A stretch of 7,492 bases of DNA from Rhodospirillaceae bacterium. GTDB lineage: Bacteria; Pseudomonadota; Alphaproteobacteria; Rhodospirillales; Magnetovibrionaceae. The notes under the pieces are model-generated. The model searched no databases. It was not told the DNA's origin and saw only the letters and a list, made by a program, of their open reading frames with translations. Of the stretch, positions 1 through 5,942 are shown piece by piece (position 1 is the first letter of the stretch; every line of letters begins with the position of its first letter). The position numbers and the translations under genes are program-made. Location of the stretch: NCBI GenBank assembly GCA_029881835.1, contig JAOULV010000062.1:1-7492 (forward strand), read 5' to 3'.

Positions 1-129
1 AAGCAGATGGCTATTTTTCACCACGACCCAGACCACGATGATGATTTTATGGATAAAATTGGCGTAGAAGCCAAAAAGGTTTGGGATGGAACCTTTGTTG
101 CCCGCGAAGGAATGGAAGTAGTTTACTAA
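1..129 (+). CDS. C-terminal end of a probable MBL-fold metallo-hydrolase (5' truncated)
   Basis: The first reading frame is open from base 1 to a TAA at 127-129, giving 42 residues. The peptide contains FHHDPDHDDDFMDKI followed by an FVAREGMEVV ending. A closing FHHDPxHDD block with a terminal 'A-REGM' strand is, as I recall, typical of the C terminus of one group of MBL-fold (metallo-beta-lactamase superfamily) hydrolases, where a late histidine helps bind the metals. The catalytic HxHxDH motif would lie upstream of the window, so the fold and substrate cannot be checked here. An ATG at 7-9 lies in frame, but the match covers only a C terminus, so I treat this as a truncated gene and not a small protein. 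It converges on motB with 9 bp between stop codons and no obvious terminator. Confidence 0.62.
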   Translation, partial: KQMAIFHHDPDHDDDFMDKIGVEAKKVWDGTFVAREGMEVVY

Positions 130-138
130 AACTAAAAG

Positions 139-966
139 CTACTGCCCGTTTTGCGGTGTTTCATCACCGCCTGATCCTTCGTTTATTTTGTCCTGAATAG
201 CCTGTCTTTTTGCTTCTTCCTCGTCTTTTCTTTTTTGTTCTTCATCTTTTATGCGCCGTTCGAGCAAAAGATCGGAAAATTCCCCTTTTTCTTTGCGCGA
301 CATCGCATTTAGCAAAAGCTCTACCCGGCGGTTGCGGGATTGATTTTCGGGTATGGCTTTTCCCGTCATATCGCGGTTGGAAAATTTAGGTCTGGTATCG
401 GCAAATCCGATAACGCTTTGGCGGTATGGATGCAGCCCAATTTCAATAAAATATCTGGCAACCGCAGCCGAACGTCCGGCCGACAATTCCCAGTTGGATG
501 GGAATTGCGGGGTGTTTATGGGGTCATCATCGGTATGGCCTTCAATCGAAATGTTGAAATATTTGAATTTTTCCCGGGCAAACGTAACGCTCATACTTTC
601 AAGTATGGGCAATGCCTCGGGGCGCAATGTTGCTGTTCCGGGAAAAAAGAATGCACCTGCGGCCATTTCAATTGTGATGCCGCGGTCTGTTTTTTGAACG
701 CTGACCACTTTTTCGGCCTGTTTTTCAAAAACCGCCGCTTCCAATTCTTCTTTCATTTGGGTGGTGGTGGAAACGGTTTCAGTTTTGCCGATTTCATCCT
801 TAATTCCCGCCATCACCTCTTCAAAGGTTGGCAGATCAATCTTGGAAAATGATACCAACATAACAAAGAACGCCATAAGCAAAGTTATGGCATCGGCATA
901 CGTCAGTAGCCATTCCTCGTCTTCCTGTTCTTCAATTGGCGGTGGCGGTGGCGGCAATTTCAGCAC
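139..966 (-). CDS. motB: Flagellar motor stator protein MotB (PomB/MotB family, OmpA-like domain)
   Basis: The 275-residue product is the B subunit of the flagellar stator. It anchors the MotA/MotB channel to peptidoglycan and carries the ion-binding aspartate. After a short N terminus with six prolines (residues 5-10) comes one membrane span at about 21-43. It contains TYAD, with D25 matching the essential D32 of E. coli MotB and D24 of PomB. A plug/linker region follows. An OmpA-like peptidoglycan-binding domain (about 105-220) shows GHTDDDPI (143-150), NWELSAGR (158-165) and a final NRRVELLL. The last 55 residues are a highly charged, probably helical tail. The longest start is GTG at 964-966, bounded upstream by an in-frame TAG. 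A TTG at 955-957 has a better placed ribosome site, so the protein may start three codons later. It lies 21 bp after motA in the same operon. Confidence 0.92.
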   Translation of the reverse strand: MLKLPPPPPPIEEQEDEEWLLTYADAITLLMAFFVMLVSFSKIDLPTFEEVMAGIKDEIGKTETVSTTTQMKEELEAAVFEKQAEKVVSVQKTDRGITIEMAAGAFFFPGTATLRPEALPILESMSVTFAREKFKYFNISIEGHTDDDPINTPQFPSNWELSAGRSAAVARYFIEIGLHPYRQSVIGFADTRPKFSNRDMTGKAIPENQSRNRRVELLLNAMSRKEKGEFSDLLLERRIKDEEQKRKDEEEAKRQAIQDKINEGSGGDETPQNGQ

Positions 967-969
967 CTT
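964..969 (-). promoter_or_regulatory. Candidate ribosome binding site that favours a TTG start for motB
   Basis: Read on the minus strand this is AAGGTG, six bases before the TTG at 957-955. It overlaps the GTG at 966-964 that gives the longest frame, and only AAAG lies directly against that GTG, which is too close for normal spacing. The sequence therefore favours TTG as the start. The difference is three residues of unstructured N terminus. Confidence 0.4.
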
Positions 970-987
970 TGTAATCTAGTGTAAGCG

Positions 988-1794
988 TTATTTTCTTCGT
1001 GCCGTGTCAATGTTGAAATGGATTGACGGATCAAGGAAACTGTTCATTTTATCTTGGATGAACCTTGGGCTTTTGCGGTCAGCCAACAAAACCAGACCTT
1101 CGGCGATAAGATAATTGCGAAAACGAACTATTTGTTCACGCTGCATAATCTTGTTTGCGGCCGGCAGGTATATAAGGCGGGCAAAGATAACGCCGTAAAG
1201 GGTGGTCAACAAAGCCACCGCCAGCCCGGGCCCAAGTGCGGTTGGGTCTTCACCCATTTTATCTAGCATAATAACCAACCCCACCAGCGTACCAATCATG
1301 CCGAATGCCGGCGATGTTCCTGACATGGCTTTTAGGATTGATACTTGAACGGTATTGCGCCCAAAGGTGCTCTCAATCTGGTTGGTAAGAATTTCTCGAA
1401 CATCGGCACCACTATAGCCGCTAACCACCATTTCAACCCCGAAACGCAGAAAGCGATCACCCTTAACCGCGTTTTCTGCTTCTTTTTCCAGCGCGGGTGG
1501 CCCTGCTTTTTGTACAATGTATGCCCAGCGAATAATGCGGCCAACTTCAGCTTTTAAGATATTGCGACCAATTTTCGGGGTAAACAAAACCCGCCCGATT
1601 AATTTAAGCGAAAGCATAACGTAGCGCGGTTCGTATGAAATGAATGTCGCCGCAAGCGTGCCGCCGACAACCATTACCAAGGAAGGAACGTGGAAAAATA
1701 CAACGTAATTATCGGTACTAAGTACTATGGCGCCAAAAAAAAGACCAAACGCGCCTATAACACCAAGCAGCGTTGCAATTGACATATCCCCCAT
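988..1794 (-). CDS. motA: Flagellar motor stator protein MotA (PomA-like)
   Basis: The 268-residue product is the A subunit of the flagellar stator, an inner-membrane protein that conducts ions with MotB and pushes on the rotor protein FliG. Four membrane spans can be read at about residues 5-25, 35-53, 155-177 and 186-210. A cytoplasmic loop lies between the second and third spans, and a basic tail ends the protein. The third span has PAFGMIGTLVGLV (162-174), with the family's conserved proline (P162). The fourth has LLTTLYG (195-201), followed by P211. T169, T197 and T198 match threonines of sodium-type PomA, where E. coli MotA has Ala, Gly and Thr. Length is close to PomA (about 250) and shorter than many alphaproteobacterial MotA proteins. 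The ATG is preceded by GAGGGG at six-base spacing. It is the first gene of the motA-motB pair. Confidence 0.94.
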   Translation of the reverse strand: MGDMSIATLLGVIGAFGLFFGAIVLSTDNYVVFFHVPSLVMVVGGTLAATFISYEPRYVMLSLKLIGRVLFTPKIGRNILKAEVGRIIRWAYIVQKAGPPALEKEAENAVKGDRFLRFGVEMVVSGYSGADVREILTNQIESTFGRNTVQVSILKAMSGTSPAFGMIGTLVGLVIMLDKMGEDPTALGPGLAVALLTTLYGVIFARLIYLPAANKIMQREQIVRFRNYLIAEGLVLLADRKSPRFIQDKMNSFLDPSIHFNIDTARRK

Positions 1795-1800
1795 AATTTT

Positions 1801-1806
1801 CCCCTC
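1801..1806 (-). promoter_or_regulatory. Strong ribosome binding site of motA
   Basis: The minus strand reads GAGGGG, then six bases, then the ATG at 1794-1792. This supports that ATG over the second in-frame ATG at codon 4. Confidence 0.75.
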
Positions 1807-1873
1807 AGTAGGCGCTTTATTATTTAAAGCTTTTTTTCAGTTTCCCGTTAATAGCAGTTAGCGCAGTTATTTA

Positions 1874-1900
1874 GTATTTACACGATTAAATACGAATCGT
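1874..1900. promoter_or_regulatory. Overlapping inverted repeats, possible operator upstream of motA
   Basis: Two perfect inverted repeats overlap here. GTATTTA (1874-1880) and TAAATAC (1887-1893) are 7-bp arms separated by 6 bp. ACGATT (1882-1887) and AATCGT (1895-1900) are 6-bp arms separated by 7 bp. Each spans 19-20 bp, the usual size of a site for a dimeric regulator, and both lie about 80-120 bp before the motA start. Neither is followed by a T-run, so a terminator role is unlikely. Binding by a regulator is inference only, and AT-rich DNA yields such repeats by chance fairly often. Confidence 0.3.
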
Positions 1901-1986
1901 ACATGGCCTAAAACATAATATCGCAACCGAGCGCAAAGGGAAAATACGTGAAAATTGCTAAGAAATAGGGGGAATTGGGGCGTGAT

Positions 1987-3288
1987 CTATCTTTCCCTGA
2001 AGGCTTCGTGACGAAGCTTCAGTACCGGTTTTACCAGATAATCCATGACGGTCTTTTGTCCGGTGTGGATATCAACGGTGGCCTCCATGCCCGGCATTAT
2101 GGGCAACTCGCCCTCGTTTGCACCCAGCCAGGATTTATCGGTTTCGACCACTACGCGAAAATAGGGCAGGCCGTTTTCATCGGTGCTTGAATCGGGCGCC
2201 ACCAAAACGACCAAGCCATCCAAGCCACCATAACGGGCAAAATCATAGGTGGAAATTTTTACCAATGCTTTTTGTCCCTCGGCGACATAGCCGCGATCGG
2301 TGGGGCGCAGGCGGCTTTCAATAACCAGTTTTTCACCGGTCGGAACAATCGCCATAATTGGGTCACCTGGCTTAACCACGTTTCCAACGGCGGTAAAATT
2401 CATGTTTGTTACCACACCGTCGATCGGGCTTTTTACTTCGGAACGAACGCCCTGTTCGTTGGCCCGGTTTAGTAATTCACGAATGCGCGATATGGTTTGT
2501 TCGGTGGTTGATAATTCGTTTTGCGCCTCGCTACGAAAGCGGTTGGATTCCTCTTCTAACCTGCTGTTGGCTTCGGATACCGCTGCGCGTGCACGCGGGA
2601 TGCCTGCTTGAATACTTTTTAATTCGCCTTGCAGGGTTTCAACCTCGGCACCAAGTTGCAGGTGGTCTACCCTTGATGTTAGCCCGTCTTTCAGCAGATC
2701 GGTTGATATTTTAAAACGTTCCTCAGCGCTTTTAAGATTATTTTTTGCCGCGGTTAATTTTGCTTGCAATTCTTGAACTTCAAGTTCGCGTTGGGTTACT
2801 TGGCGCTTTAGTACCGAAAGGCCTGAATCCATCTGACGCTTTCTGGCATCGAACGCTTGGCGCTGGGCGTTTGCCTGTTCTGGAATGCGCGCTGCTATGT
2901 CAGCGGGAAAAACAGGATCCGTTTCGTTGGCCTCTGCCTCAAGGCGGGCGCGGGCAAGAATTTCACCGTCAAGCCTGACTTGCAGTTCTTCTATATTTGC
3001 GCCACCAGAACCAAGATCAAGTTGCAACAATGGTTGCCCTTCGCGCACAATGTCGCCTTCAGTAACAAATATGTCTTGAATTATCCCGCCCTCTAGATGC
3101 TGGATAACCTTGACCTTGCCCATCGGCACAACTTCGCCGGGCGACGATGCGACCTCATCAAGCTTTGCAAAGTTAGCCCACATAAAAGCGAGAGCGAGCA
3201 ATACCATTACCGGCCACGCAACTCCGCGCCAGGTTGGGGCGGGGTGGCTTTTCAAAAGCGTATCAAGACGGCTTGCGTGCGCTACCAT
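1987..3288 (-). CDS. Type I secretion periplasmic adaptor, HlyD/PrtE family membrane fusion protein
   Basis: The 433-residue product would link the inner-membrane ABC exporter to a TolC-like outer-membrane channel. It has a short cytoplasmic N terminus and one membrane span at about residues 24-41. The first half of a lipoyl/biotinyl-like fold includes HLEGGIIQDIFVTEGD (64-79), a hallmark of secretion adaptors. A long charged coiled coil follows at about 98-280. The second lipoyl half holds KSPIDGVVTN (286-295) and VVKPGDPIMAIVP (304-316). A beta-barrel region closes the protein at about 320-410, and the end, KPVLKLRHEAFRER, is typical of the family. Length is normal. The ATG lies 3 bp after the ABC gene and uses a ribosome site inside that gene's last codons, so the two are probably translationally coupled. 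No TolC homologue or substrate gene follows it here. Confidence 0.93.
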   Translation of the reverse strand: MVAHASRLDTLLKSHPAPTWRGVAWPVMVLLALAFMWANFAKLDEVASSPGEVVPMGKVKVIQHLEGGIIQDIFVTEGDIVREGQPLLQLDLGSGGANIEELQVRLDGEILARARLEAEANETDPVFPADIAARIPEQANAQRQAFDARKRQMDSGLSVLKRQVTQRELEVQELQAKLTAAKNNLKSAEERFKISTDLLKDGLTSRVDHLQLGAEVETLQGELKSIQAGIPRARAAVSEANSRLEEESNRFRSEAQNELSTTEQTISRIRELLNRANEQGVRSEVKSPIDGVVTNMNFTAVGNVVKPGDPIMAIVPTGEKLVIESRLRPTDRGYVAEGQKALVKISTYDFARYGGLDGLVVLVAPDSSTDENGLPYFRVVVETDKSWLGANEGELPIMPGMEATVDIHTGQKTVMDYLVKPVLKLRHEAFRER

Positions 3289-3291
3289 AAA

Positions 3292-5538
3292 TTATTCTCC
3301 TGCTGGCGATGGGCGGGTGCTGTTTGGCCCACCGCGAAGCTTGGGCGTTGAACGGCTTATGGTACCACTTCTGGCGCGAGATCCGGCAGCGTTTTTGCGT
3401 GTAATCGGAAGCGGTTTTCCTTCATTCCACGCTTTCAATATTTGTGCGGTGTTGGGGCGCTTTTTTGCCCCTACGACAATTTTAGGCATCGGTTTTGATG
3501 CGGGCGGTATGGGCGGCGTTATTTCCGGTGCACCGCGTTTTGTCGGCATGGCGGCGGATGACGCCCCCCTTTTTGTGAGCTTGGATACTTTTTCAGAAAT
3601 TTCTTTTGCGAGCGGACTTTTCTTAGCTTCGACCTCATTGTTTGCGGGAACGGCAATACGTTTTGGCTCTATCTTGCCAATAGGGTTTCCTTGCGCTGGC
3701 CTTGCTCCGGCCACGGCCTTGCTGGCTATTTCCTTGGCGGTGGCAAGACCCTTGGTTGCCGCTTCTTTTGGCGGCGGGGCGTCTTGTTTTGGCTCGGGCC
3801 CGGCATCTGGCACCTTGCCACCAAACAGGCGCGGAAGTATGTCTTTGGCAGGCCCCGCCAGAGCAAGCTTACCCTTATCAAGGGCATAAAGAAAATCGCA
3901 AACCGAAAGCAGGGTAGGGCTGTGTGTAACCATGATAACGGTTCTGGTTTCTGAAATTTCTTTTAAGGTTTTTTTCAGCTCAAATTCGGCGTGGCGGTCA
4001 AGGCTGGATGACGGTTCATCCAGCAATACCACAGGTGGATCGCCAACCAGCGCACGGGCAATTGCAATGCGCTGGCGCTGGCCACCGGAAAGGCGTGATC
4101 CGGCTTCACCGATTTCGGTGGCGTAACCATCGGGCAGGTCAATTATAAAGTGGTGAACGCCGGCTTCGGTTGCGGCCTTGATTATTTCATCGTCAGATGC
4201 ATTGGGCCTGCGTGATGCAATGTTGTCGCGAACGGTTCCGGCAAATAGTACGCTTTCTTGGGGAACGTATCCCAACCAATCGGAAAGTTCGGCGCGGGAA
4301 AATTGCGCAATGTCAGCGCCGTCTAACATGACCCTGCCTTTTTGCGGGCGATAAAGGCCTTGAATTATTTTCAGCAGTGTCGTTTTACCGCTACCGTTAC
4401 GCCCGACCAACGCATGCACGCCACCTTTTGGAATATCAACTGTTATGCCAGATATAACCGGGGCTGAATTTGCCGAATAACTGAAAATAACCCCATCGCA
4501 TGAAATGTTGCCTTTGGGTTTTTCTAATTTTACTTCGCTAACTTCGCGCTCGCCCTCTGATTCAAATATGTTGCCAAGCCGTTCAACCGATTGAATGAAC
4601 CCAGAATATGTACGCCACGTTCCAACCAGTTGGTTAAGGGGGCCAAGAATGCGCCCCGACAGCATATTGGTGGCAATAAGCGCACCGATTGTTAGGCGTT
4701 GATCAATAATAGCCAGCGCACCGACAGTGGTAAGCAATATGGATGTAATCAATGAAAGGGTGGCACCAAGATTGGAAAAGCTGTCGGTTTTAGCGCCGCG
4801 CATAACCGACGTTTCGATGTTGCTTGCGTGCTTTTCTTCCCATACAGGCTCCATTGTGCGGTGTAGTGCCAGCGCTTTTATGGTGGTGCGCCCGGCAATC
4901 ATTTCGCCAATAAGTGAATCACGACTTTGGGTTGATTTGCGCTCACGCCCGCTTGCTTCGGCCATTGCGCCGGCTGAACGCCAGGCGACAAACATGAACA
5001 CAGGCAAAATAATCAGTAAAACCCACGCAACTGGTTGGGCAATAACAAAAATAAGCACAAGAAACAAGATAGCGAACGGAAGATCCGCAACCAGCAGGGC
5101 CGATGCGCCCGATAGGGTGTTGCGCACCGTATCAACGTCGCGAAATAAAGATGACCAATAATCAGAAGGTTGGCTTTCAAGCGTTTGCAAGGGTAGGCGC
5201 ATAAGTTTGCGAAACAGTCTGCGCCCCAACATTACGTCAACCTGCAATGCCACGGTTTGTAAAATCCGTGCGCGTGATTGACGCAATACATAATCAAAGA
5301 CCAGCACAAGCATCATGCCCACCAGCAATCCCTGCAACGTGCTGATGCCGGCGTTGTAAACAACGCGGTCATAAACCTGCAATGTGAATACCGGAACCGC
5401 CAATGCCAGCAGGTTCACGAAAAATGACATTGCCACAATTTCGCGAAATACTGGTGTAATTGGCTTAAGAAACGGCTTTAACCAGCTTCTTGGCGACGGG
5501 TCTTCCAATTCTTTTGTTTCCCTCTTAAAAGCATTCAC
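3292..5538 (-). CDS. Type I secretion system ABC permease/ATPase (PrtD/LapB-like) with a long C-terminal tail
   Basis: The 748-residue product is a fused membrane domain and ATPase that powers one-step export of an unfolded protein. The membrane domain (about 35-305) begins with a span leading into LQVYDRVVYN, a motif of secretion exporters. There is no N-terminal C39 peptidase or C39-like domain. The ATPase domain (about 340-572) has all key motifs: Walker A GRNGSGKTT (379-387), Q-loop Q427, signature LSGGQ (483-487), Walker B VVLLDE (503-508, with E508 the catalytic Glu), D-loop SSLD and H-loop H539. It should therefore be active. Residues from about 575 to 748 form an extra basic, Ala/Pro/Lys-rich tail; many homologues end near the ATPase domain. 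The start is GTG at 5538-5536 with no clear Shine-Dalgarno. The frame is closed upstream by TAA at 5601-5599, and the first in-frame ATG is codon 37, too late. Confidence 0.94.
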   Translation of the reverse strand: MNAFKRETKELEDPSPRSWLKPFLKPITPVFREIVAMSFFVNLLALAVPVFTLQVYDRVVYNAGISTLQGLLVGMMLVLVFDYVLRQSRARILQTVALQVDVMLGRRLFRKLMRLPLQTLESQPSDYWSSLFRDVDTVRNTLSGASALLVADLPFAILFLVLIFVIAQPVAWVLLIILPVFMFVAWRSAGAMAEASGRERKSTQSRDSLIGEMIAGRTTIKALALHRTMEPVWEEKHASNIETSVMRGAKTDSFSNLGATLSLITSILLTTVGALAIIDQRLTIGALIATNMLSGRILGPLNQLVGTWRTYSGFIQSVERLGNIFESEGEREVSEVKLEKPKGNISCDGVIFSYSANSAPVISGITVDIPKGGVHALVGRNGSGKTTLLKIIQGLYRPQKGRVMLDGADIAQFSRAELSDWLGYVPQESVLFAGTVRDNIASRRPNASDDEIIKAATEAGVHHFIIDLPDGYATEIGEAGSRLSGGQRQRIAIARALVGDPPVVLLDEPSSSLDRHAEFELKKTLKEISETRTVIMVTHSPTLLSVCDFLYALDKGKLALAGPAKDILPRLFGGKVPDAGPEPKQDAPPPKEAATKGLATAKEIASKAVAGARPAQGNPIGKIEPKRIAVPANNEVEAKKSPLAKEISEKVSKLTKRGASSAAMPTKRGAPEITPPIPPASKPMPKIVVGAKKRPNTAQILKAWNEGKPLPITRKNAAGSRARSGTISRSTPKLRGGPNSTRPSPAGE
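3295..3301 (-). promoter_or_regulatory. HlyD-gene ribosome binding site inside the end of the ABC gene
   Basis: The minus strand reads AGGAGAA, six bases before the adaptor's ATG. It occupies the last codons of the upstream ATPase gene, whose stop codon (3294-3292) lies in the spacer. This arrangement is typical of translational coupling and confirms both the adaptor start and the two-gene operon. Confidence 0.8.
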
Positions 5539-5668
5539 ACATTCAAGGCAATTCTGATCTAAAGCCAGATTTATTCCAAATAAGCCCCTCTGCGGTACTT
5601 AACCCAAAATCATCTTATCTCGGCGTTAACATTAAATGAAGAAAAAAAGGGGAACACACCCAATTTCA

Positions 5669-5685
5669 CCATTGGATTCCAATGG
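5669..5685. repeat. Perfect inverted repeat with 7-bp arms and 3-bp centre
   Basis: CCATTGG and CCAATGG flank ATT. The palindrome lies 131 bp before the secretion ATPase start codon and 272 bp before the cyclase start. A tight 17-bp palindrome of this form could be a dimeric regulator site. As RNA on the minus strand it would be a hairpin, and a run of seven T follows about 20 bases later (complement of 5642-5648). A role as operator or as part of a terminator is inference. Confidence 0.35.
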
Positions 5686-5689
5686 GTTG

Positions 5690-5728
5690 TGCCAAAAACT
5701 TGAGTCTTGGCAACGGCTTTGGCCAAGA
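5690..5728. repeat. Two overlapping, mutually exclusive hairpins
   Basis: TGCCAA (5690-5695) can pair with TTGGCA (5707-5712). Alternatively TCTTGGC (5705-5711) can pair with GCCAAGA (5722-5728). Both pairings need the same TTGGC bases, so an RNA from either strand could form only one at a time. On the minus strand, the hairpin from 5728-5705 is followed by CTCAAGTTTTT, which resembles a weak intrinsic terminator. Such a layout is seen in attenuators, but no known leader family was recognised. Confidence 0.3.
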
Positions 5729-5800
5729 ACGGTCTGTATTTGGGAAAATTTAACCCCAGACGAAAAACCCAAAATTGCCAATTGAGCCCTTGCCTCCGTA

Positions 5801-5830
5801 TTCACACCCCGTCATTCTATGATTTATATT
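5801..5830 (+). promoter_or_regulatory. Candidate sigma-70-type promoter for the CHASE2 cyclase gene
   Basis: TTCACA (5801-5806) differs from the -35 consensus at one base, and TATATT (5825-5830) differs from the -10 consensus at one base, with an 18-bp spacer. Transcription would begin near 5837, giving a leader of about 120 bases before the ATG at 5957. That leader would include the direct repeats and the stem-loop described separately. Confidence 0.4.
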
Positions 5831-5852
5831 AGGGGCAGGCCCTGAAAATATT

Positions 5853-5884
5853 GGGCAAAATATGGGGCAAAATCCGGGACAAAT
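5853..5884 (+). repeat. Three short direct repeats, GGGCAAAAT type
   Basis: GGGCAAAAT occurs at 5853-5861 and again at 5865-5873, and a variant GGGACAAAT follows at 5876-5884. The spacing is 12 then 11 bp, about one turn of the helix, so a protein could contact all three copies on one face. They lie 72-104 bp before the cyclase start codon. They are too short and too few to be an origin iteron array. Confidence 0.4.
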
Positions 5885-5920
5885 GTGGTCCGAACGGGTA
5901 TTTTTGTAAAATAAGGGGGG

Positions 5921-5942
5921 CTGGGCAGCAAGAAGTGCCCAG
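5921..5942 (+). promoter_or_regulatory. Stem-loop directly upstream of the cyclase start codon
   Basis: CTGGGCA (5921-5927) and TGCCCAG (5936-5942) form a perfect 7-bp, GC-rich stem with an 8-base loop. It ends 14 bases before the ATG at 5957, where a ribosome would bind. No T-run follows on the plus strand, so it is not a standard terminator. It could modulate translation of the cyclase, whose own Shine-Dalgarno is weak. This role is inferred from position. Confidence 0.35.

Larger units (their letters stand above)
1795..1986. other. 192-bp intergenic region upstream of motA and downstream of the HlyD gene
   Basis: This AT-rich gap follows the last gene of the secretion operon and precedes motA. 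I see no GC-rich hairpin with a T-run on the minus strand after the HlyD stop codon, so the end of that transcript is not marked. No convincing sigma-70 promoter stands out for motA. The best minus-strand match has a TTGCGA box at 1921-1926 and TACGAT at 1896-1901, with a poor 19-base spacing. The gap does contain two overlapping inverted repeats (1874-1900) and the motA ribosome site. Its size suggests that motAB has its own promoter, perhaps using an alternative or flagellar sigma factor. Confidence 0.5.

Noticed and set aside
153..170. GCGGTG/CACCGC hairpin at the junction of the convergent genes
   Set aside because: It lies within the last codons of motB, and neither strand has a T-run right after it, so an intrinsic terminator is not supported.
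340..852. Plus-strand open frame of 170 codons
   Set aside because: It is wholly antisense to motB, is rich in Phe, Gly and Cys with no domain-like pattern, and motB is clearly the real gene.
988..1794. ExbB/TolQ family as an alternative to MotA
   Set aside because: Four spans, the PAFGMIGTLVGL motif and the MotB partner with an OmpA-like domain identify a flagellar-type stator.
1814..1837. GCTTTA/TAAAGC hairpin followed by seven T on the plus strand, terminator-like
   Set aside because: No plus-strand gene lies upstream; it would sit antisense in the motA leader, and the 6-bp stem is AT-rich and weak.
3110..3889. Plus-strand open frame of 259 codons
   Set aside because: It lies antisense to the adaptor and ATPase genes, matches no family I know, and has no ribosome site. 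It exists because the opposite strand's tail and adaptor have few codons that create stops in that frame.
4727..5161. Plus-strand open frame of 144 codons
   Set aside because: It is antisense to the membrane domain of the secretion ATPase and shows no recognisable family pattern.
3292..5538. Possibility of a peptidase-containing bacteriocin or microcin exporter
   Set aside because: The N terminus goes straight into the first membrane span, with no room for a C39 peptidase domain, and the VYDRV motif and HlyD partner fit an RTX-type secretion exporter.
5636..5785. Plus-strand frame of 49 codons in the intergenic region (starts MKKKRGTHPI)
   Set aside because: It has no ribosome site, has an unusual composition with four Trp, and runs through palindromic DNA. 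A small protein cannot be excluded, but nothing supports one.
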